DNA from: Hyphomicrobiales bacterium
Lineage (GTDB): Bacteria; Pseudomonadota; Alphaproteobacteria; Rhizobiales; Rhizobiaceae
Direction of reading: 5' to 3'
NCBI GenBank assembly: GCA_900473805.1
Contig: UCMS01000001.1
Coordinates: 124,001-188,000 of the forward strand
DNA length: 64,000 bases
Both the position numbers and the translations under genes were made by a program. The notes under the pieces are model-generated. The model did no database searches. It was not told the DNA's origin and worked only from the letters and a program-made list of their open reading frames with translations. This document shows positions 28,884 to 37,516 of the stretch, piece after piece; position 1 is the first letter of the stretch, and every line of letters begins with the position of its first letter.

Positions 28884-29288
28884 TCACGCCTCCCTGCGGA
28901 AGACGAAGGCAGACAGGACCGCAATGCCGCCGAGCGAAATATGCGGCAGATTGGCGAGGATCTTGAACCCGATTGGGAGGTCCTGGATGCCATAATTGAT
29001 GATGCCGAGATCCAGATAGCCGGACCCCGTCGCAAGGCCCAAAAGACCGTCGGCCAGGTAGAGGATACCAAAATAGAGAAGGAAACTGCGGGCAGCGCGC
29101 GCGGAAATGAGTGCCGCAGCGCCTGCCCAAAAGGCCGACGCCAAGTGCAGAAGATCATCGTAGATATCGAGGGCAAAGATGCCGAAGGCGCGTCCCTCCG
29201 CATCGGTCAGGCCGGGGATGTAGTTTAGCCCCGCGACGACGAGGAGAATTGCGGCATAGGCAAAGGCGATCTTACGGACGGTCGGCAT
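28884..29288 (-). CDS. Four-helix membrane protein (DUF4383-like), 134 aa
   Basis: Four hydrophobic helices: KIAFAYAAILLVVAGLNYIP, DDLLHLASAFWAGAAALISA, FLLYFGILYLADGLLGLATG, and ISLGGIAVLSAFVFRREA. The pattern IYDDLLHLASAFWAG, with His in the second helix and again before the fourth (LPHISLGG), resembles DUF4383-type proteins. It could bind a metal or heme, but this is a guess. ATG 29288 lies 13 nt after the oxidase stop, with a GAGGGGAAACC ribosome site. Function unknown. Confidence 0.72.
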   Translation of the reverse strand: MPTVRKIAFAYAAILLVVAGLNYIPGLTDAEGRAFGIFALDIYDDLLHLASAFWAGAAALISARAARSFLLYFGILYLADGLLGLATGSGYLDLGIINYGIQDLPIGFKILANLPHISLGGIAVLSAFVFRREA

Positions 29289-29301
29289 CGGTTTCCCCTC
29301 T

Positions 29302-30792
29302 TCAGATCTTCGAAATGTAGTTTGTCCAGAAGCCGTTCTGGAAGCGCAGTTCTGGATCAAGGCGGCGCTTGGCCTCGGCAAACTCGCCAACACGCGCATA
29401 GGCGCGACGCAGCTGGTTGAGGGTCGGATGCGGACGATAGGGCAGATAATAGCTGCCGCCGATCTCCGTGACTCGATCGATCAGGACGCGGGTCATGCGC
29501 GCCATGTCCTCCTCGGCACGAACCGACATCTCCTGGGAGAACAGCATGACGGCGGCGATGCGGGGTACGGTCGCGTAGGCCAGCACGCTGTCGTGATCCG
29601 TGTCGACGAAACGCAGGGTGATGTTCAGCAATTCCTGGTAGGAGGACGGGATGACCTCACGGCAGATGCGGACGAAATCCGCAAAGCGTTCGGGCGTGAC
29701 GAAATATTCGTGCAGGATGTCGGTGCGGGTCGGATCGCCATCGTCGAGCGTTGCGACGGGCTCGTTCATCAGGCTGTTGCGCGTGGCGATGCCAGAGGTG
29801 AGTGCCGGGCTCAGCGACGATTCCAGCATCCAGCGGACATGTTTGACGCGATCGGAGCCGACCTGCTCGCGGAAGACCTTCGCGGCGACATGGCTGACAA
29901 AACCGGAACCGCTCGCCGGCGGGATGACCGTCTGGTCAGGCGTCGGCCGATAGGAGATCAGAAGGCCGCTTTCGAAGAAACGATCAATCGCGACATCAAG
30001 GCGGCCATAGGCCATCTCGATCGTCTTGTCGGCTTTCAGGCTCTCGATGAAGCGCATGCCGAGTTCTTCGCCCGCCACATGCTCGAAGGTGGGGGCGAGA
30101 TTGCGGTTCGGAACAATCTCGATCTCGAGTTCGACGATGACGCCGAAAAGCCCGTAGCCGCCCATCGCATGGTTGAACAGCTCGGTATTTTCCGTACGCG
30201 AGCAGGTGACAAGCGTTCCGTCGGCGAGCAGCATTACAATCGACCGAACCGTCGAGCCGAACGCGCTCCAGGGCACGGGCCAGCCATGGGCGTTCACGGA
30301 AAAGGTGCTGGCGACGCCGAAATCGTGGTTGGACTGCATGACCTTCGGCGAAAATCCGATTGCATCGAGCCGTTCGATCAGCTCGCTCCAGCGCATCCCG
30401 GCAGACACGCGGCAGGTTCCCGCCGCCTTGTCGGCATCGAGCCATCCCTTGTCCAGGGTGAGCACCGTGCCGTCCGTCTGCAGGCTTTGTGCGCCCATCG
30501 AGTGGCGGGCCGCACTCGCAACGAGGGGCCGCCCCGCGCTTTTGGCTTCCGCAATCTCCCGCCGGACCGCTTCCACGAGGGCGTCACGCCTGTCATCGCT
30601 CAGCAGGATGTGGCGCGCGACGCGTGTCGGGGACAGGAGGCTCGCGTCGTTGAGCATCTCATCGGCGCTCAACGGACCTTCGGGAAAGGATTGGCCGAAG
30701 CCGATGGTTTCGCGCCCGAACCTGTGAGCAGCATAGCCGCCCGCAGCAGCACCGGCCGCAAATAACACCGCGCGCCTCGTCAGCTTTTTCAT
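29302..30792 (-). CDS. Tat-exported FAD-dependent oxidoreductase, gulonolactone/arabinonolactone oxidase-like
   Basis: A 496-residue flavoprotein. The N-terminus MKKLTRRAVLFAAGAAAGGY has a twin-Arg-type signal. The PCMH FAD domain shows SAARHSMGAQSLQTDGTVLT (~residues 93-112), VMQSNHDFGVASTFSVNAHG and GSTVRSIVMLLADGTLVTCS, with NHAMGGYGLFGVIVELEIEI. The C-terminal ALO-type part has SYYLPYRPHPTLNQLRRAYA and ends FQNGFWTNYI. Substrate is probably a sugar lactone or related alcohol. Start at ATG 30792 is supported by GGGGGTAGGG directly upstream; ATG 30840 is an alternative. First gene of a four-gene operon. Confidence 0.83.
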   Translation of the reverse strand: MKKLTRRAVLFAAGAAAGGYAAHRFGRETIGFGQSFPEGPLSADEMLNDASLLSPTRVARHILLSDDRRDALVEAVRREIAEAKSAGRPLVASAARHSMGAQSLQTDGTVLTLDKGWLDADKAAGTCRVSAGMRWSELIERLDAIGFSPKVMQSNHDFGVASTFSVNAHGWPVPWSAFGSTVRSIVMLLADGTLVTCSRTENTELFNHAMGGYGLFGVIVELEIEIVPNRNLAPTFEHVAGEELGMRFIESLKADKTIEMAYGRLDVAIDRFFESGLLISYRPTPDQTVIPPASGSGFVSHVAAKVFREQVGSDRVKHVRWMLESSLSPALTSGIATRNSLMNEPVATLDDGDPTRTDILHEYFVTPERFADFVRICREVIPSSYQELLNITLRFVDTDHDSVLAYATVPRIAAVMLFSQEMSVRAEEDMARMTRVLIDRVTEIGGSYYLPYRPHPTLNQLRRAYARVGEFAEAKRRLDPELRFQNGFWTNYISKI

Positions 30793-30873
30793 CCCTACCC
30801 CCGCAGGTTCCCTTGAATCGTCATGTCTTGCGGTATTCATGAGTAGGCAGACGCGTGTTGTTGTGCAAGGCCA

Positions 30874-30903
30874 TGAAAAAAGCCGCGTCCGGGGACGCGG
30901 CTT
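30874..30903 (-). terminator. Rho-independent terminator downstream of ldtP
   Basis: On the minus strand an 11-bp stem AAGCCGCGTCC/GGACGCGGCTT with a CC loop is followed by TTTT and CATGG. It lies 27 nt after the ldtP stop and separates it from the FAD-oxidase operon. Confidence 0.9.
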
Positions 30904-30930
30904 CAAGATGAATATCGCTTTAACAGCCGA

Positions 30931-32259
30931 TTATTGCGGCAGAATGTCGTCGTCGACAGAGCCGCTGACCTGCTCCTGGCCGATATTGGCCTGCAGGGCG
31001 AGCTGCTGATCGCCATCCTGTTCATAGATGTCGTCGCGGAACTGCACGACGCCCTGCTTCGGCGACCATGCCGTCAGGTAGACCCAGTGCACGCCGACTT
31101 CGTCAACGACCTTGATCGGCGTGTTGACGCGGCTGGCGATGACGCGTTCAATCTCCTGGCGGTTCCAGCCGGGCGTATTCTTCAGAACCCAGACAATGAG
31201 GTCGCGGACGTTCTGAATGCGGACGCAGCCCGAAGATTCGAAGCGCATCAGCTTGTTGAACAGGCCTTGCGTCGGCGTGTCGTGCATGTAGACGCCGTCG
31301 GGGCTCGGGAAGTTGATCTTGGTGGACGACATCGCGTTGATCTTGCCCGGATCCTGACGGAAGGTCAGGTTCGGGGCCTTGGGCGCGAACCAGTCGACGC
31401 TTTCCGGAGCCACTTCGTTGCCCTTGCCGTCGATCAGGCGAATGGCATTGCGCGACAGATAGGTCGGATCCTTCTGCATCAGCGGCACGATGTCCTTTTC
31501 GACGATCGAGCGCGGCGCGGTCCAGTAAGGATTGAGAATGATGTCGGACACCTTGGAGCTGACGAGCGGCGACGGACGGCTGATGCGGCCGACGATTGCG
31601 GTATTGCGCAACGCCACCTGGTCGTTCTCGACCGCTTCGACATAGGCCGCCGGAATGTTGACGACGATGTAGCGCGACTCGAGCGGCTTGGCGAGCGTGT
31701 CCTGCAGGCGCTGGAAGTTCACGTTCAGCTGGTTGAGGCGCACGTCGGCCGAGATGTTCAGCGCCTTCAGCGTGAATTCGCCGAGCACGCCGTCTTCCGG
31801 CAGGCCGTGACGGGCCTGGAAACGCTTGACGGCGCCGTCGACGTAGCTGTCGAACGAATTCGACATGCCGGCTTCCTGCGGCAGGTCGCCGGACACCATC
31901 AGGCGCTGGCGAAGCGCTTGGACGGATGGATCTGTGACGCCGAGCTGCAGCTTGACGGCCGGATTGACCTGAGGCCAACCGCCATTCGAGACAATCATCT
32001 GGTACTGGCCGATGGCTTGCTGGATGTTGCCGATACTGGAGGGGCTGAGCATCGCGGTATTGGATACGACGCTCGTCGTCGTGCGCGATGCTTGGGCATC
32101 GAACTGATCGTCCCAGTTGCCGCGACGCGGTGCATTGATCAACTCGTCGACTGCCGTCTGCGCAGCGGCCTGGCCGGCGATAACAGCAGCACCGACGGCT
32201 GCAGCACCCCGCAACAAAGAGCGCCGCGAAAGATCAACGATTCCCGTATTCTTGGACAT
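30931..32259 (-). CDS. ldtP: Tat-exported L,D-transpeptidase LdtP (YcbB-like)
   Basis: A 442-residue periplasmic peptidoglycan-crosslinking enzyme. A Tat signal (DLSRRSLLRGAAAVGAAVIA) is followed by a peptidoglycan-binding domain (AVKRFQARHGLPEDGVLGEF, ~150-170) and a YkuD domain. The catalytic region is GVYMHDTPTQGLFNKLMRFE followed by SSGCVRIQN with the nucleophile Cys. It makes 3-3 crosslinks, or attaches proteins to peptidoglycan. LdtP and the nearby MarR-type activator LdtR are a known pair in Liberibacter and Sinorhizobium (osmotic stress). The start is ATG 32259; an upstream in-frame Met adds no signal-like residues. Confidence 0.9.
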   Translation of the reverse strand: MSKNTGIVDLSRRSLLRGAAAVGAAVIAGQAAAQTAVDELINAPRRGNWDDQFDAQASRTTTSVVSNTAMLSPSSIGNIQQAIGQYQMIVSNGGWPQVNPAVKLQLGVTDPSVQALRQRLMVSGDLPQEAGMSNSFDSYVDGAVKRFQARHGLPEDGVLGEFTLKALNISADVRLNQLNVNFQRLQDTLAKPLESRYIVVNIPAAYVEAVENDQVALRNTAIVGRISRPSPLVSSKVSDIILNPYWTAPRSIVEKDIVPLMQKDPTYLSRNAIRLIDGKGNEVAPESVDWFAPKAPNLTFRQDPGKINAMSSTKINFPSPDGVYMHDTPTQGLFNKLMRFESSGCVRIQNVRDLIVWVLKNTPGWNRQEIERVIASRVNTPIKVVDEVGVHWVYLTAWSPKQGVVQFRDDIYEQDGDQQLALQANIGQEQVSGSVDDDILPQ

Positions 32260-32399
32260 ATTCCCTACCGTTTCATCCTGAACCAGAACCAGACGCATAC
32301 TGCTTCATGGTTAACAAAGCGCCGCCAAAAGGACATTGCTGCTCGTTGTTGGGTGTTCGGGAGGCGGTCAAATCACGCACTCCGCTCGTCCCGGCGGTC

Positions 32400-32413
32400 C
32401 CATATCAATATGG
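32400..32413. promoter_or_regulatory. Perfect 14-bp palindrome upstream of ldtP
   Basis: CCATATCAATATGG has 6-bp arms CCATAT/ATATGG about CA, AT-rich in a GC-rich genome and ~140 nt upstream of the ldtP start. It is a candidate regulator site, possibly for LdtR, but no experimental consensus is assumed. Confidence 0.35.
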
Positions 32414-32483
32414 CCAATTCGTGTCACCAAGGGGTTGTGTCACGAGAGCGTGTCCAGCGGCCAAAGCGTTGTGATCAGGAAAC

Positions 32484-32520
32484 GACAAAACCGGCCGCTT
32501 CACGAGGAAGCGTCCGGTTT
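32484..32520 (-). terminator. Rho-independent terminator of ldtR
   Basis: On the minus strand AAACCGG-A-CGCTTC pairs with GAAGCG-G-CCGGTTT around CTCGT, followed by TTGTCG. It starts 43 nt after the ldtR stop codon. Confidence 0.82.
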
Positions 32521-32563
32521 AGCGCGGTGGATCGCTGTCTGGAGGTCGTGGAGCGGGTCAGGC

Positions 32564-33073
32564 TCAGAGACGGTAGAGGATTTGGTCGTTCCAGAAGCGG
32601 TCAAGGCGCTGCAGGAGCTTGTTCATCTGGGTGAACTCATCGGCGCCGATGCCGCCGACCTTCTGGATCGAGCCGATGTGGCGTTCGTAGAGCTTTGCAA
32701 CGGTTTCGGCGATTTCCTGGCCGGCATCCGTCAGGCTGATACGGACCGAGCGACGGTCGACGCGCGAGCGCTGGTGGTTGATGAAGCCGAGGTCGACGAG
32801 CTTCTTGACGTTGTAGGAGACGTTCGAACCGAGGTAGTAACCACGCGAGCGCAGTTCACCGGCGGTCAGTTCGGCATTGCCGATGTTGAAGAGGAGCAGC
32901 GCCTGGATGGCGTTCACATCGGAACGGCCCTTGCGGTCGAACTCGTCCTTGATGACGTCGAGCAGACGGCGGTGGAGACGTTCCACGAGGTGGAGAGATT
33001 CCAGGTAGAGCGAACGGATTGCTTCTTCCTGCGGATCAAGGGGGGCGGCCTGCGGCTTGAGCTTGGTGTTCAT
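32564..33073 (-). CDS. ldtR: MarR-type regulator LdtR
   Basis: A 169-residue winged-helix regulator. Core segments: IRSLYLESLHLVERLHRRLL (dimer helix), DVNAIQALLLFNIGNAELTA, and the recognition part ELRSRGYYLGSNVSYNVKKL, then RVDRRSVRISLTDAGQEIAE (wing). This GYYLGSNVSYNVKKL sequence is strictly kept in alphaproteobacteria (LdtR; related to MucR-linked CtrA-controlled MarR proteins). It activates ldtP and other cell-envelope or osmotic-tolerance genes in Liberibacter. The start is ATG 33073, with GAGGC 9 nt upstream. It is transcribed toward ldtP with its own terminator. Confidence 0.9.
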   Translation of the reverse strand: MNTKLKPQAAPLDPQEEAIRSLYLESLHLVERLHRRLLDVIKDEFDRKGRSDVNAIQALLLFNIGNAELTAGELRSRGYYLGSNVSYNVKKLVDLGFINHQRSRVDRRSVRISLTDAGQEIAETVAKLYERHIGSIQKVGGIGADEFTQMNKLLQRLDRFWNDQILYRL

Positions 33074-33143
33074 ATCGATCTGCCTCACTGTTTTGTTTGG
33101 CGGTGTTGGTTTTTTCTCCCGCCTTGATGAGGACAGTATCCAA

Positions 33144-33170
33144 TGCGCATAAAATTCTATTTAAAACGCA
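33144..33170 (-). promoter_or_regulatory. AT-rich partial inverted repeat upstream of ldtR (promoter/operator candidate)
   Basis: TGCGCATAAAA...TTTAAAACGCA: the outer arms TGCG/CGCA are symmetric and the centre is strongly AT-rich (AAAATTCTATTTAAAA) in a GC-rich region, 71 nt before the ldtR start. It is a plausible promoter with an autoregulatory site. The minus-strand -10/-35 elements are not assigned. Confidence 0.4.
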
Positions 33171-33205
33171 GGCTTAACAGAGGCTTACCAAAGCCGGTCC
33201 TGCGA

Positions 33206-33643
33206 TCACGGTAAATCAACGGTTATCGCTTCCCGCTTGTGTCTGCTTTCGAGCCACAACGCCAGGCGGAAGGCGAGATAAAGGGCGGCCACCGAAACAT
33301 GCATGACGATGGCCAGGATGTTGGTGCCGAAAATGTCGGGCCAGACGGAAAACATCAGGATCTGGGCACCCGCTGCAATCAGCCACATGACGGGTCCCCA
33401 GGAGCCCGCCAGCCACAGCCCGAGAGCTGCCACCGGAAAAACGACCGCAAGGCCAGCAGCGGCGACACGCCAAGGCAGAGACAGAAGATCGAAACGGCCC
33501 AGCCCGCCATGGCTGTAGCCCACCAGCATGCCCCAGTATTGCAGCCCGAACCACAGGCAGGCCAGCGCCACAACCCGCAGGAACAGCACATAGATGAACT
33601 CCGTCAGGCTGCGGAGGGGTGTTGTCGGCGAATCAGCTTCCAT
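33206..33643 (-). CDS. Four-helix membrane protein, DUF6163-like, 145 aa
   Basis: ATG 33643 gives MEADSPTTPLRSLTEFIYVL and four TM helices, with HGGLGRFDLLSLPWRVAAAG in the loop after the first pair and EIFGT-like DIFGTNILAIVMHVSVAALY in the fourth. I recall this as the DUF6163 family that sits beside hemB in rhizobia. Function unknown. The reading frame stays open far upstream but that part is antisense to hemB and is rejected. Divergent from hemB with ~147 bp between. Confidence 0.75.
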   Translation of the reverse strand: MEADSPTTPLRSLTEFIYVLFLRVVALACLWFGLQYWGMLVGYSHGGLGRFDLLSLPWRVAAAGLAVVFPVAALGLWLAGSWGPVMWLIAAGAQILMFSVWPDIFGTNILAIVMHVSVAALYLAFRLALWLESRHKREAITVDLP

Positions 33644-33790
33644 GGTTTCCACGATAGGGCCTCCCCCAGGCGACCGCCAGCAGCGGCGGTGCGCCCTCCC
33701 CTGCCGCTTGCGACACACGGTCGTTTTGCAAGCGGCAGCCGGCATGTTATCAGCAGCGACCAAAGACGGCAAAAGACGAAGGATGCGACG

Positions 33791-34807
33791 ATGACGGACA
33801 AGACCCATTTTGTGGATGACGTGACCGGCCATCGCCGCATGCGGCGCTTGCGCAAGGCGGACTGGCAAAGGCGCATGGTTCAGGAGAATCGGCTGACGGT
33901 CGACGACCTGATCTGGCCCATCTTCGTCGTGCCGGGCACCGGCGTCATGGACCCCATCGCCGCCATGCCAGGCGTTTTCCGGATGAGCGTCGACACGGCG
34001 GTTGAAGCGGCCAAGGAAGCGGCCGATCTCGGCATTCCGGCGATCGCTACCTTCCCAAATGTCGACATCGGCCTGCGCGACGAAACCGGCTCGCACATTC
34101 TGGTCGCCGACAACCTGATCAACCAGACGACGGCCGCCATCAAGAAAGCTGTGCCCAATATCGGCATCATCACCGACGTGGCGCTCGACCCGTTCACCAG
34201 CCACGGGCATGACGGCATTTTGCGCGAAGGCGAAATCGTCAACGACGAGACGGTCGACCAGCTCGTCAAGGCGGCAGTCGCCCAAGCCGATGCAGGGGCC
34301 GACATCATTGCCCCCTCGGATATGATGGATGGGCGGATCGGCGCGATCCGCCGGGGCCTCGATGCCGCAGGGCATCAGTCCGTCGGCATCATGTCCTACG
34401 CCACCAAGTTCGCCTCCTGCTACTACGGCCCCTATCGCGAGGCGATTTCCACCAGCGGTCTGCTGAAGGGCGACAAGAAGACCTATTATATCGACCCGGC
34501 CAACGGCACCGAAGCGATCCGCGATGCGGCGCTCGATGTCGAGGAAGGCGCCGACATGCTGATGGTCAAGCCGGGTCTTCCCTATCTCGATATCTGCTGG
34601 CGGATGAAGGAAGCCTTCGGCCTTCCGGTCTTCGCCTATCAGGTCTCGGGCGAATACAGCCAGATCAAGGCGGCCGCCGCCAATGGCTGGATCGACGGCG
34701 AACGGGCCATGCTCGAAACACTGCTGTCGTTCAAGCGCGCCGGATGCGACGGAATCCTGACCTATTTCGCCGTCGACGTGGCCCGTCACCTCGCCCGCAA
34801 AGGCTGA
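33791..34807 (+). CDS. hemB: Porphobilinogen synthase (delta-aminolevulinic acid dehydratase)
   Basis: A 338-residue enzyme that condenses two 5-aminolevulinate molecules to porphobilinogen in heme and cobalamin synthesis. The Schiff-base Lys lies in ADMLMVKPGLPYLDI (~residue 260) and the second Lys in SYATKFASCYYGPYREA. The metal region is TDVALDPFTSHGHDGIL, the Asp-type (Mg) rather than Cys-type (Zn) form, with DMMDGRIGAIRRGLD after it. The ATG at 33791 gives the usual N-terminus MTDKTHFVDDVTGHRRMRRL; upstream in-frame codons are antisense to the membrane-protein gene. Confidence 0.98.
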   Translation: MTDKTHFVDDVTGHRRMRRLRKADWQRRMVQENRLTVDDLIWPIFVVPGTGVMDPIAAMPGVFRMSVDTAVEAAKEAADLGIPAIATFPNVDIGLRDETGSHILVADNLINQTTAAIKKAVPNIGIITDVALDPFTSHGHDGILREGEIVNDETVDQLVKAAVAQADAGADIIAPSDMMDGRIGAIRRGLDAAGHQSVGIMSYATKFASCYYGPYREAISTSGLLKGDKKTYYIDPANGTEAIRDAALDVEEGADMLMVKPGLPYLDICWRMKEAFGLPVFAYQVSGEYSQIKAAAANGWIDGERAMLETLLSFKRAGCDGILTYFAVDVARHLARKG

Positions 34808-34873
34808 TCATCACGGATTATTGTATTCCGGCCGGGCGTTCCCATATCTGAGGAACAACCAAAGGAGCCCACC

Positions 34874-35332
34874 ATGAGCCTCGACAACAATTCGTCCTAT
34901 GCCGCCCCCGAAGACTGGCGCGCCTATAGCGGCGTACTGTCGCGTCGGGTGTTCGCATTTATCGTCGACTACCTGTTCATCGGGCTCCTATGGATCCCGG
35001 CAGCCGTGATCGTGTTCTTCCTCGGCATCCTGACACTCGGGCTCGGCTGGCTGCTCTATCCGATCCTGTTCTTCGTCGTTGCCGGCCTCTATTTCGGCAT
35101 GTCGCTGGCTGGTCCTTCGCAGGCAACGCCGGGCATGCGGATGATGGGGATCGCCATGGTGCGTCTCGACGGTCGCAAGCTCGACTTCGTCACCGCGATC
35201 GCCCATCTGGCCTTGTTCTGGATCCTGAACTCGGTGCTGACGCCTCTGATCCTCCTCGCCGGTCTCTTCATCGAGCGCTCGCGACTGGTGCACGACCTGC
35301 TCGTTGGCACGGCAACCGTCCGCACCTATTGA
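34874..35332 (+). CDS. RDD-family membrane protein
   Basis: A 152-residue protein. The RDD signature is split as usual: Arg-Asp in LSRRVFAFIVDYLFIG (helix 1), Asp absent or shifted, and the later conserved GMRMMGIAMVRLDGRKLDF with LAGPSQATPGMRMMG. Three to four TM helices are seen, the last ended by RSRLVHDLLVGTATVR. AAGGAG lies 9 nt before ATG 34874. RDD proteins include possible Na+/H+ exchangers; function here is unknown. It is 66 nt after hemB and may share its promoter. A hairpin follows at 35362. Confidence 0.87.
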   Translation: MSLDNNSSYAAPEDWRAYSGVLSRRVFAFIVDYLFIGLLWIPAAVIVFFLGILTLGLGWLLYPILFFVVAGLYFGMSLAGPSQATPGMRMMGIAMVRLDGRKLDFVTAIAHLALFWILNSVLTPLILLAGLFIERSRLVHDLLVGTATVRTY

Positions 35333-35361
35333 AACTTTTCGTCGTCCGACGTCTTTAAGAA

Positions 35362-35388
35362 AACACTCCGGGATCAACCCGGAGTGTT
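35362..35388 (+). terminator. Hairpin after the RDD gene
   Basis: An 11-bp perfect stem AACACTCCGGG/CCCGGAGTGTT with a 5-nt loop, 29 nt past the stop. Only GACGTTT follows, so it is a weak intrinsic terminator at best. Confidence 0.6.
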
Positions 35389-35456
35389 GACGTTTCGCAT
35401 TCTTACGCCATCCTAGTCCCAGAGATGACGTGACAGAGGATTCTCTTCGGCGACAG

Positions 35457-36218
35457 ATGAATACCCAGACCTCTCCTTCACCGCAGTTTTATCTCACGGC
35501 CCCCGCGCCGTGCCCCTATCTGCCGGACGAATTGGAGCGGAAGGTGTTCACCCACATGGTCGGCCCACGGGCGACCGAAATGAACGATCTGTTGACGCAG
35601 GGTGGTTTTCGCCGGTCACAGAACATCGCCTACAGACCTGCCTGCGAATCCTGCCGTGCCTGCGTCTCGGTGCGTGTTCTCGCCAAGGAATTCGAAGCCA
35701 GCCGGGCCTTCCGCAGGGTGGAAGCGGTAAATCGCGATCTCGTCTCCACCGTTTTTCCGGCACAGCCTTCCACCGAGCAGTTTTCCCTCTTCCGCCGCTA
35801 TCTCGACGCCCGCCATCAACAAGGGGGAATGTCAGACATGTCGGCGCTCGATTATGCCATCATGGTCGAGGACAGCCATGTGCAGACGCGGATCATCGAA
35901 TACCGGCTGCGCAGTCCAGGCGACGGCGTGTCGCCTCAGCCGCGTGGCGAGCTCGTGGCCGTCGCGCTGTCCGATCTAATGAGCGACGGGCTGTCGATGG
36001 TCTATTCCTTCTACAATCCGCAGATGGAAAGGCGTTCTCTCGGGACGATGATGGTGCTCGATCACATTCGCCGGGCGCAGGCTCTCGGCCTGCCGCATGT
36101 CTATCTCGGCTATTGGGTGCGGGGATCACAGAAAATGGGCTACAAAACCCGCTTCCAGCCGCAGGAGCACCTGATGAACCAGGGCTGGATGCGGTTTACG
36201 TCCGATATGGACGAATGA
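35457..36218 (+). CDS. bpt: Leucyl/aminoacyl-tRNA--protein transferase Bpt (N-end rule)
   Basis: A 253-residue ATE-family enzyme. [20 protein letters not shown] opens the N-terminal domain and is followed by the paired-Cys motif [17 protein letters not shown] (~residues 60-75). The C-terminal domain has [19 protein letters not shown] and [20 protein letters not shown]. It adds Leu from charged tRNA to proteins with N-terminal Asp or Glu (or oxidised Met or Cys), marking them for ClpAP. ATG 35457 gives the usual N-terminus; GTG 35430 adds nine residues and cannot be excluded. Confidence 0.95.
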   Translation: MNTQTSPSPQFYLTAPAPCPYLPDELERKVFTHMVGPRATEMNDLLTQGGFRRSQNIAYRPACESCRACVSVRVLAKEFEASRAFRRVEAVNRDLVSTVFPAQPSTEQFSLFRRYLDARHQQGGMSDMSALDYAIMVEDSHVQTRIIEYRLRSPGDGVSPQPRGELVAVALSDLMSDGLSMVYSFYNPQMERRSLGTMMVLDHIRRAQALGLPHVYLGYWVRGSQKMGYKTRFQPQEHLMNQGWMRFTSDMDE

Positions 36219-36305
36219 CGCGGGTACCGTCGGACCACCTTCACCTGCCATTCAATGCGGCGCTCTCCCCGCCTCCTGGTGAAAGCGGAGAGAGCTAATA
36301 TTGGA

Positions 36306-37349
36306 TCAAGACAGCTTGCGGATGATGCCGTAGACGATGTTCCGGTTGGCGCCATAGCGCAGGCTGCACTCGACATCCTGCCCTTCGGCCGTGGCACGCA
36401 TGACGCGCCACATGTCTTCCTCGGACCGCAGCAGCAGCGCCCAGTTCATGAAGGTTTCCATATAGCCGTCATCGGGGATGTCATCGGCGAAGTTGGCGAA
36501 GAGGAAGGTGCCGTGCGGTTTCAGCATTTGCAGGCAGCGCTGCGAGAGCTTGATGGCGACCTCGTCGGCCAGATAGTCATAGAGGCCGGCGGCATAGACG
36601 AAGTCGAACTTGCCGAGTGTCTGTGACCGCATCAGGACCGTACGCACCGAGCCATCGACCGCTTCGACCGCGGTGCCTTCGTATTCACTGGCGACCGCGC
36701 CGACGCTCAATGGATCCTGATCGAGGGCGAGCCAGCGCTTGATCGTACCGTCCTTCAGGGCTTGCGACATCTTGCCTTCGCGTAGGTGACCCGCCGCAAT
36801 GGTCAGGATCTCGGCTTCCCCGCCCCGCGACGAGGCGACGTCGTCGACATATTGAGCCAGAAGATCGCGGCGTTCGCGCACGGCAACACAAGCCGGGGAT
36901 TCGCTCGTGAAGGCATTGACGGCCTTGCCCATCGGGCTCGCCGCGTCGAGCATGGCCTGTTTGCTCGGGTGGCGGTAGATGAAATCGAGCAGGCCCGCAT
37001 CGCCGGAATAGCCGCGCGGCTTTTCAAAGGACCAGCGGGTGAAGGGGTCTTCGTGAAAATGGCGGGCGATCGGATGGTTCTGCGCGACCGGAATGAGCTG
37101 CTCCCACACCTTCGGAGAATAGCGATTGCGGACATGGTGCAGGCCGGTGAGCAGGCGCAGCATGATCTGCCCGACGTCAGTCTGATTTTGGAACTGCTGT
37201 TCGGCCACCCTCAGATGCAGCGCCAATTCGGCCTGCGCCTCGCCGAGTTCTTCGTCTCGGACGGGTTTCGCAGAGGAGAAGACCTGGGATGCAATAGAGT
37301 CTGGGGTGATCAGGCTTTCGCCGTCGAATGCAATGTCCAAATCACTCAT
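36306..37349 (-). CDS. SAM-dependent methyltransferase-like protein, 347 aa
   Basis: The N-terminal half is helical (EAQAELALHLRVAEQQFQNQ, then RYSPKVWEQLIPVAQNHPIA). The C-terminal half has a Rossmann pattern: EAEILTIAAGHLREGKM (motif I, with a less usual AAGHLRE in place of GxGxG), WLALDQDPLSVGAVAS (acidic end of strand 2), and FDFVYAAGLYDYLADEVAIK. This resembles the extracellular-factor/3-hydroxypalmitate methyl ester synthase-like group of methyltransferases. Substrate unknown. GGAG 6 nt upstream supports ATG 37349. It is divergent from the GGDEF-EAL gene. Confidence 0.78.
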   Translation of the reverse strand: MSDLDIAFDGESLITPDSIASQVFSSAKPVRDEELGEAQAELALHLRVAEQQFQNQTDVGQIMLRLLTGLHHVRNRYSPKVWEQLIPVAQNHPIARHFHEDPFTRWSFEKPRGYSGDAGLLDFIYRHPSKQAMLDAASPMGKAVNAFTSESPACVAVRERRDLLAQYVDDVASSRGGEAEILTIAAGHLREGKMSQALKDGTIKRWLALDQDPLSVGAVASEYEGTAVEAVDGSVRTVLMRSQTLGKFDFVYAAGLYDYLADEVAIKLSQRCLQMLKPHGTFLFANFADDIPDDGYMETFMNWALLLRSEEDMWRVMRATAEGQDVECSLRYGANRNIVYGIIRKLS

Positions 37350-37516
37350 CATTCGCTCCAATTTTAGTCAAACTTGATATTAATACTTGGTAAACCATAG
37401 TGCGAATTTCCCCTCGACGCACCCCCATTTTGTCCAGATCTTAAAACGTAGTTAACGCCTGTCCCAGTTAAGTTCAGTTGGCGCGCCTGTGGTTCTTGCG
37501 CGGAAGTTGGGAGCAG

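Larger units (their letters stand above)
32260..32563. other. Intergenic region between ldtR and ldtP
   Basis: About 300 bp with the ldtR terminator at its upstream end (minus orientation) and the ldtP promoter nearer 32260-32330. No gene is visible. A CCATATCAATATGG palindrome (14 nt, perfect) lies at 32400-32413 and could be a binding site upstream of ldtP. Confidence 0.6.

Noticed and set aside
33644-34789. Long upstream extension of the DUF6163 membrane-protein frame
   Set aside because: Codons before ATG 33643 are antisense to hemB; the natural membrane-protein start is at 33643.
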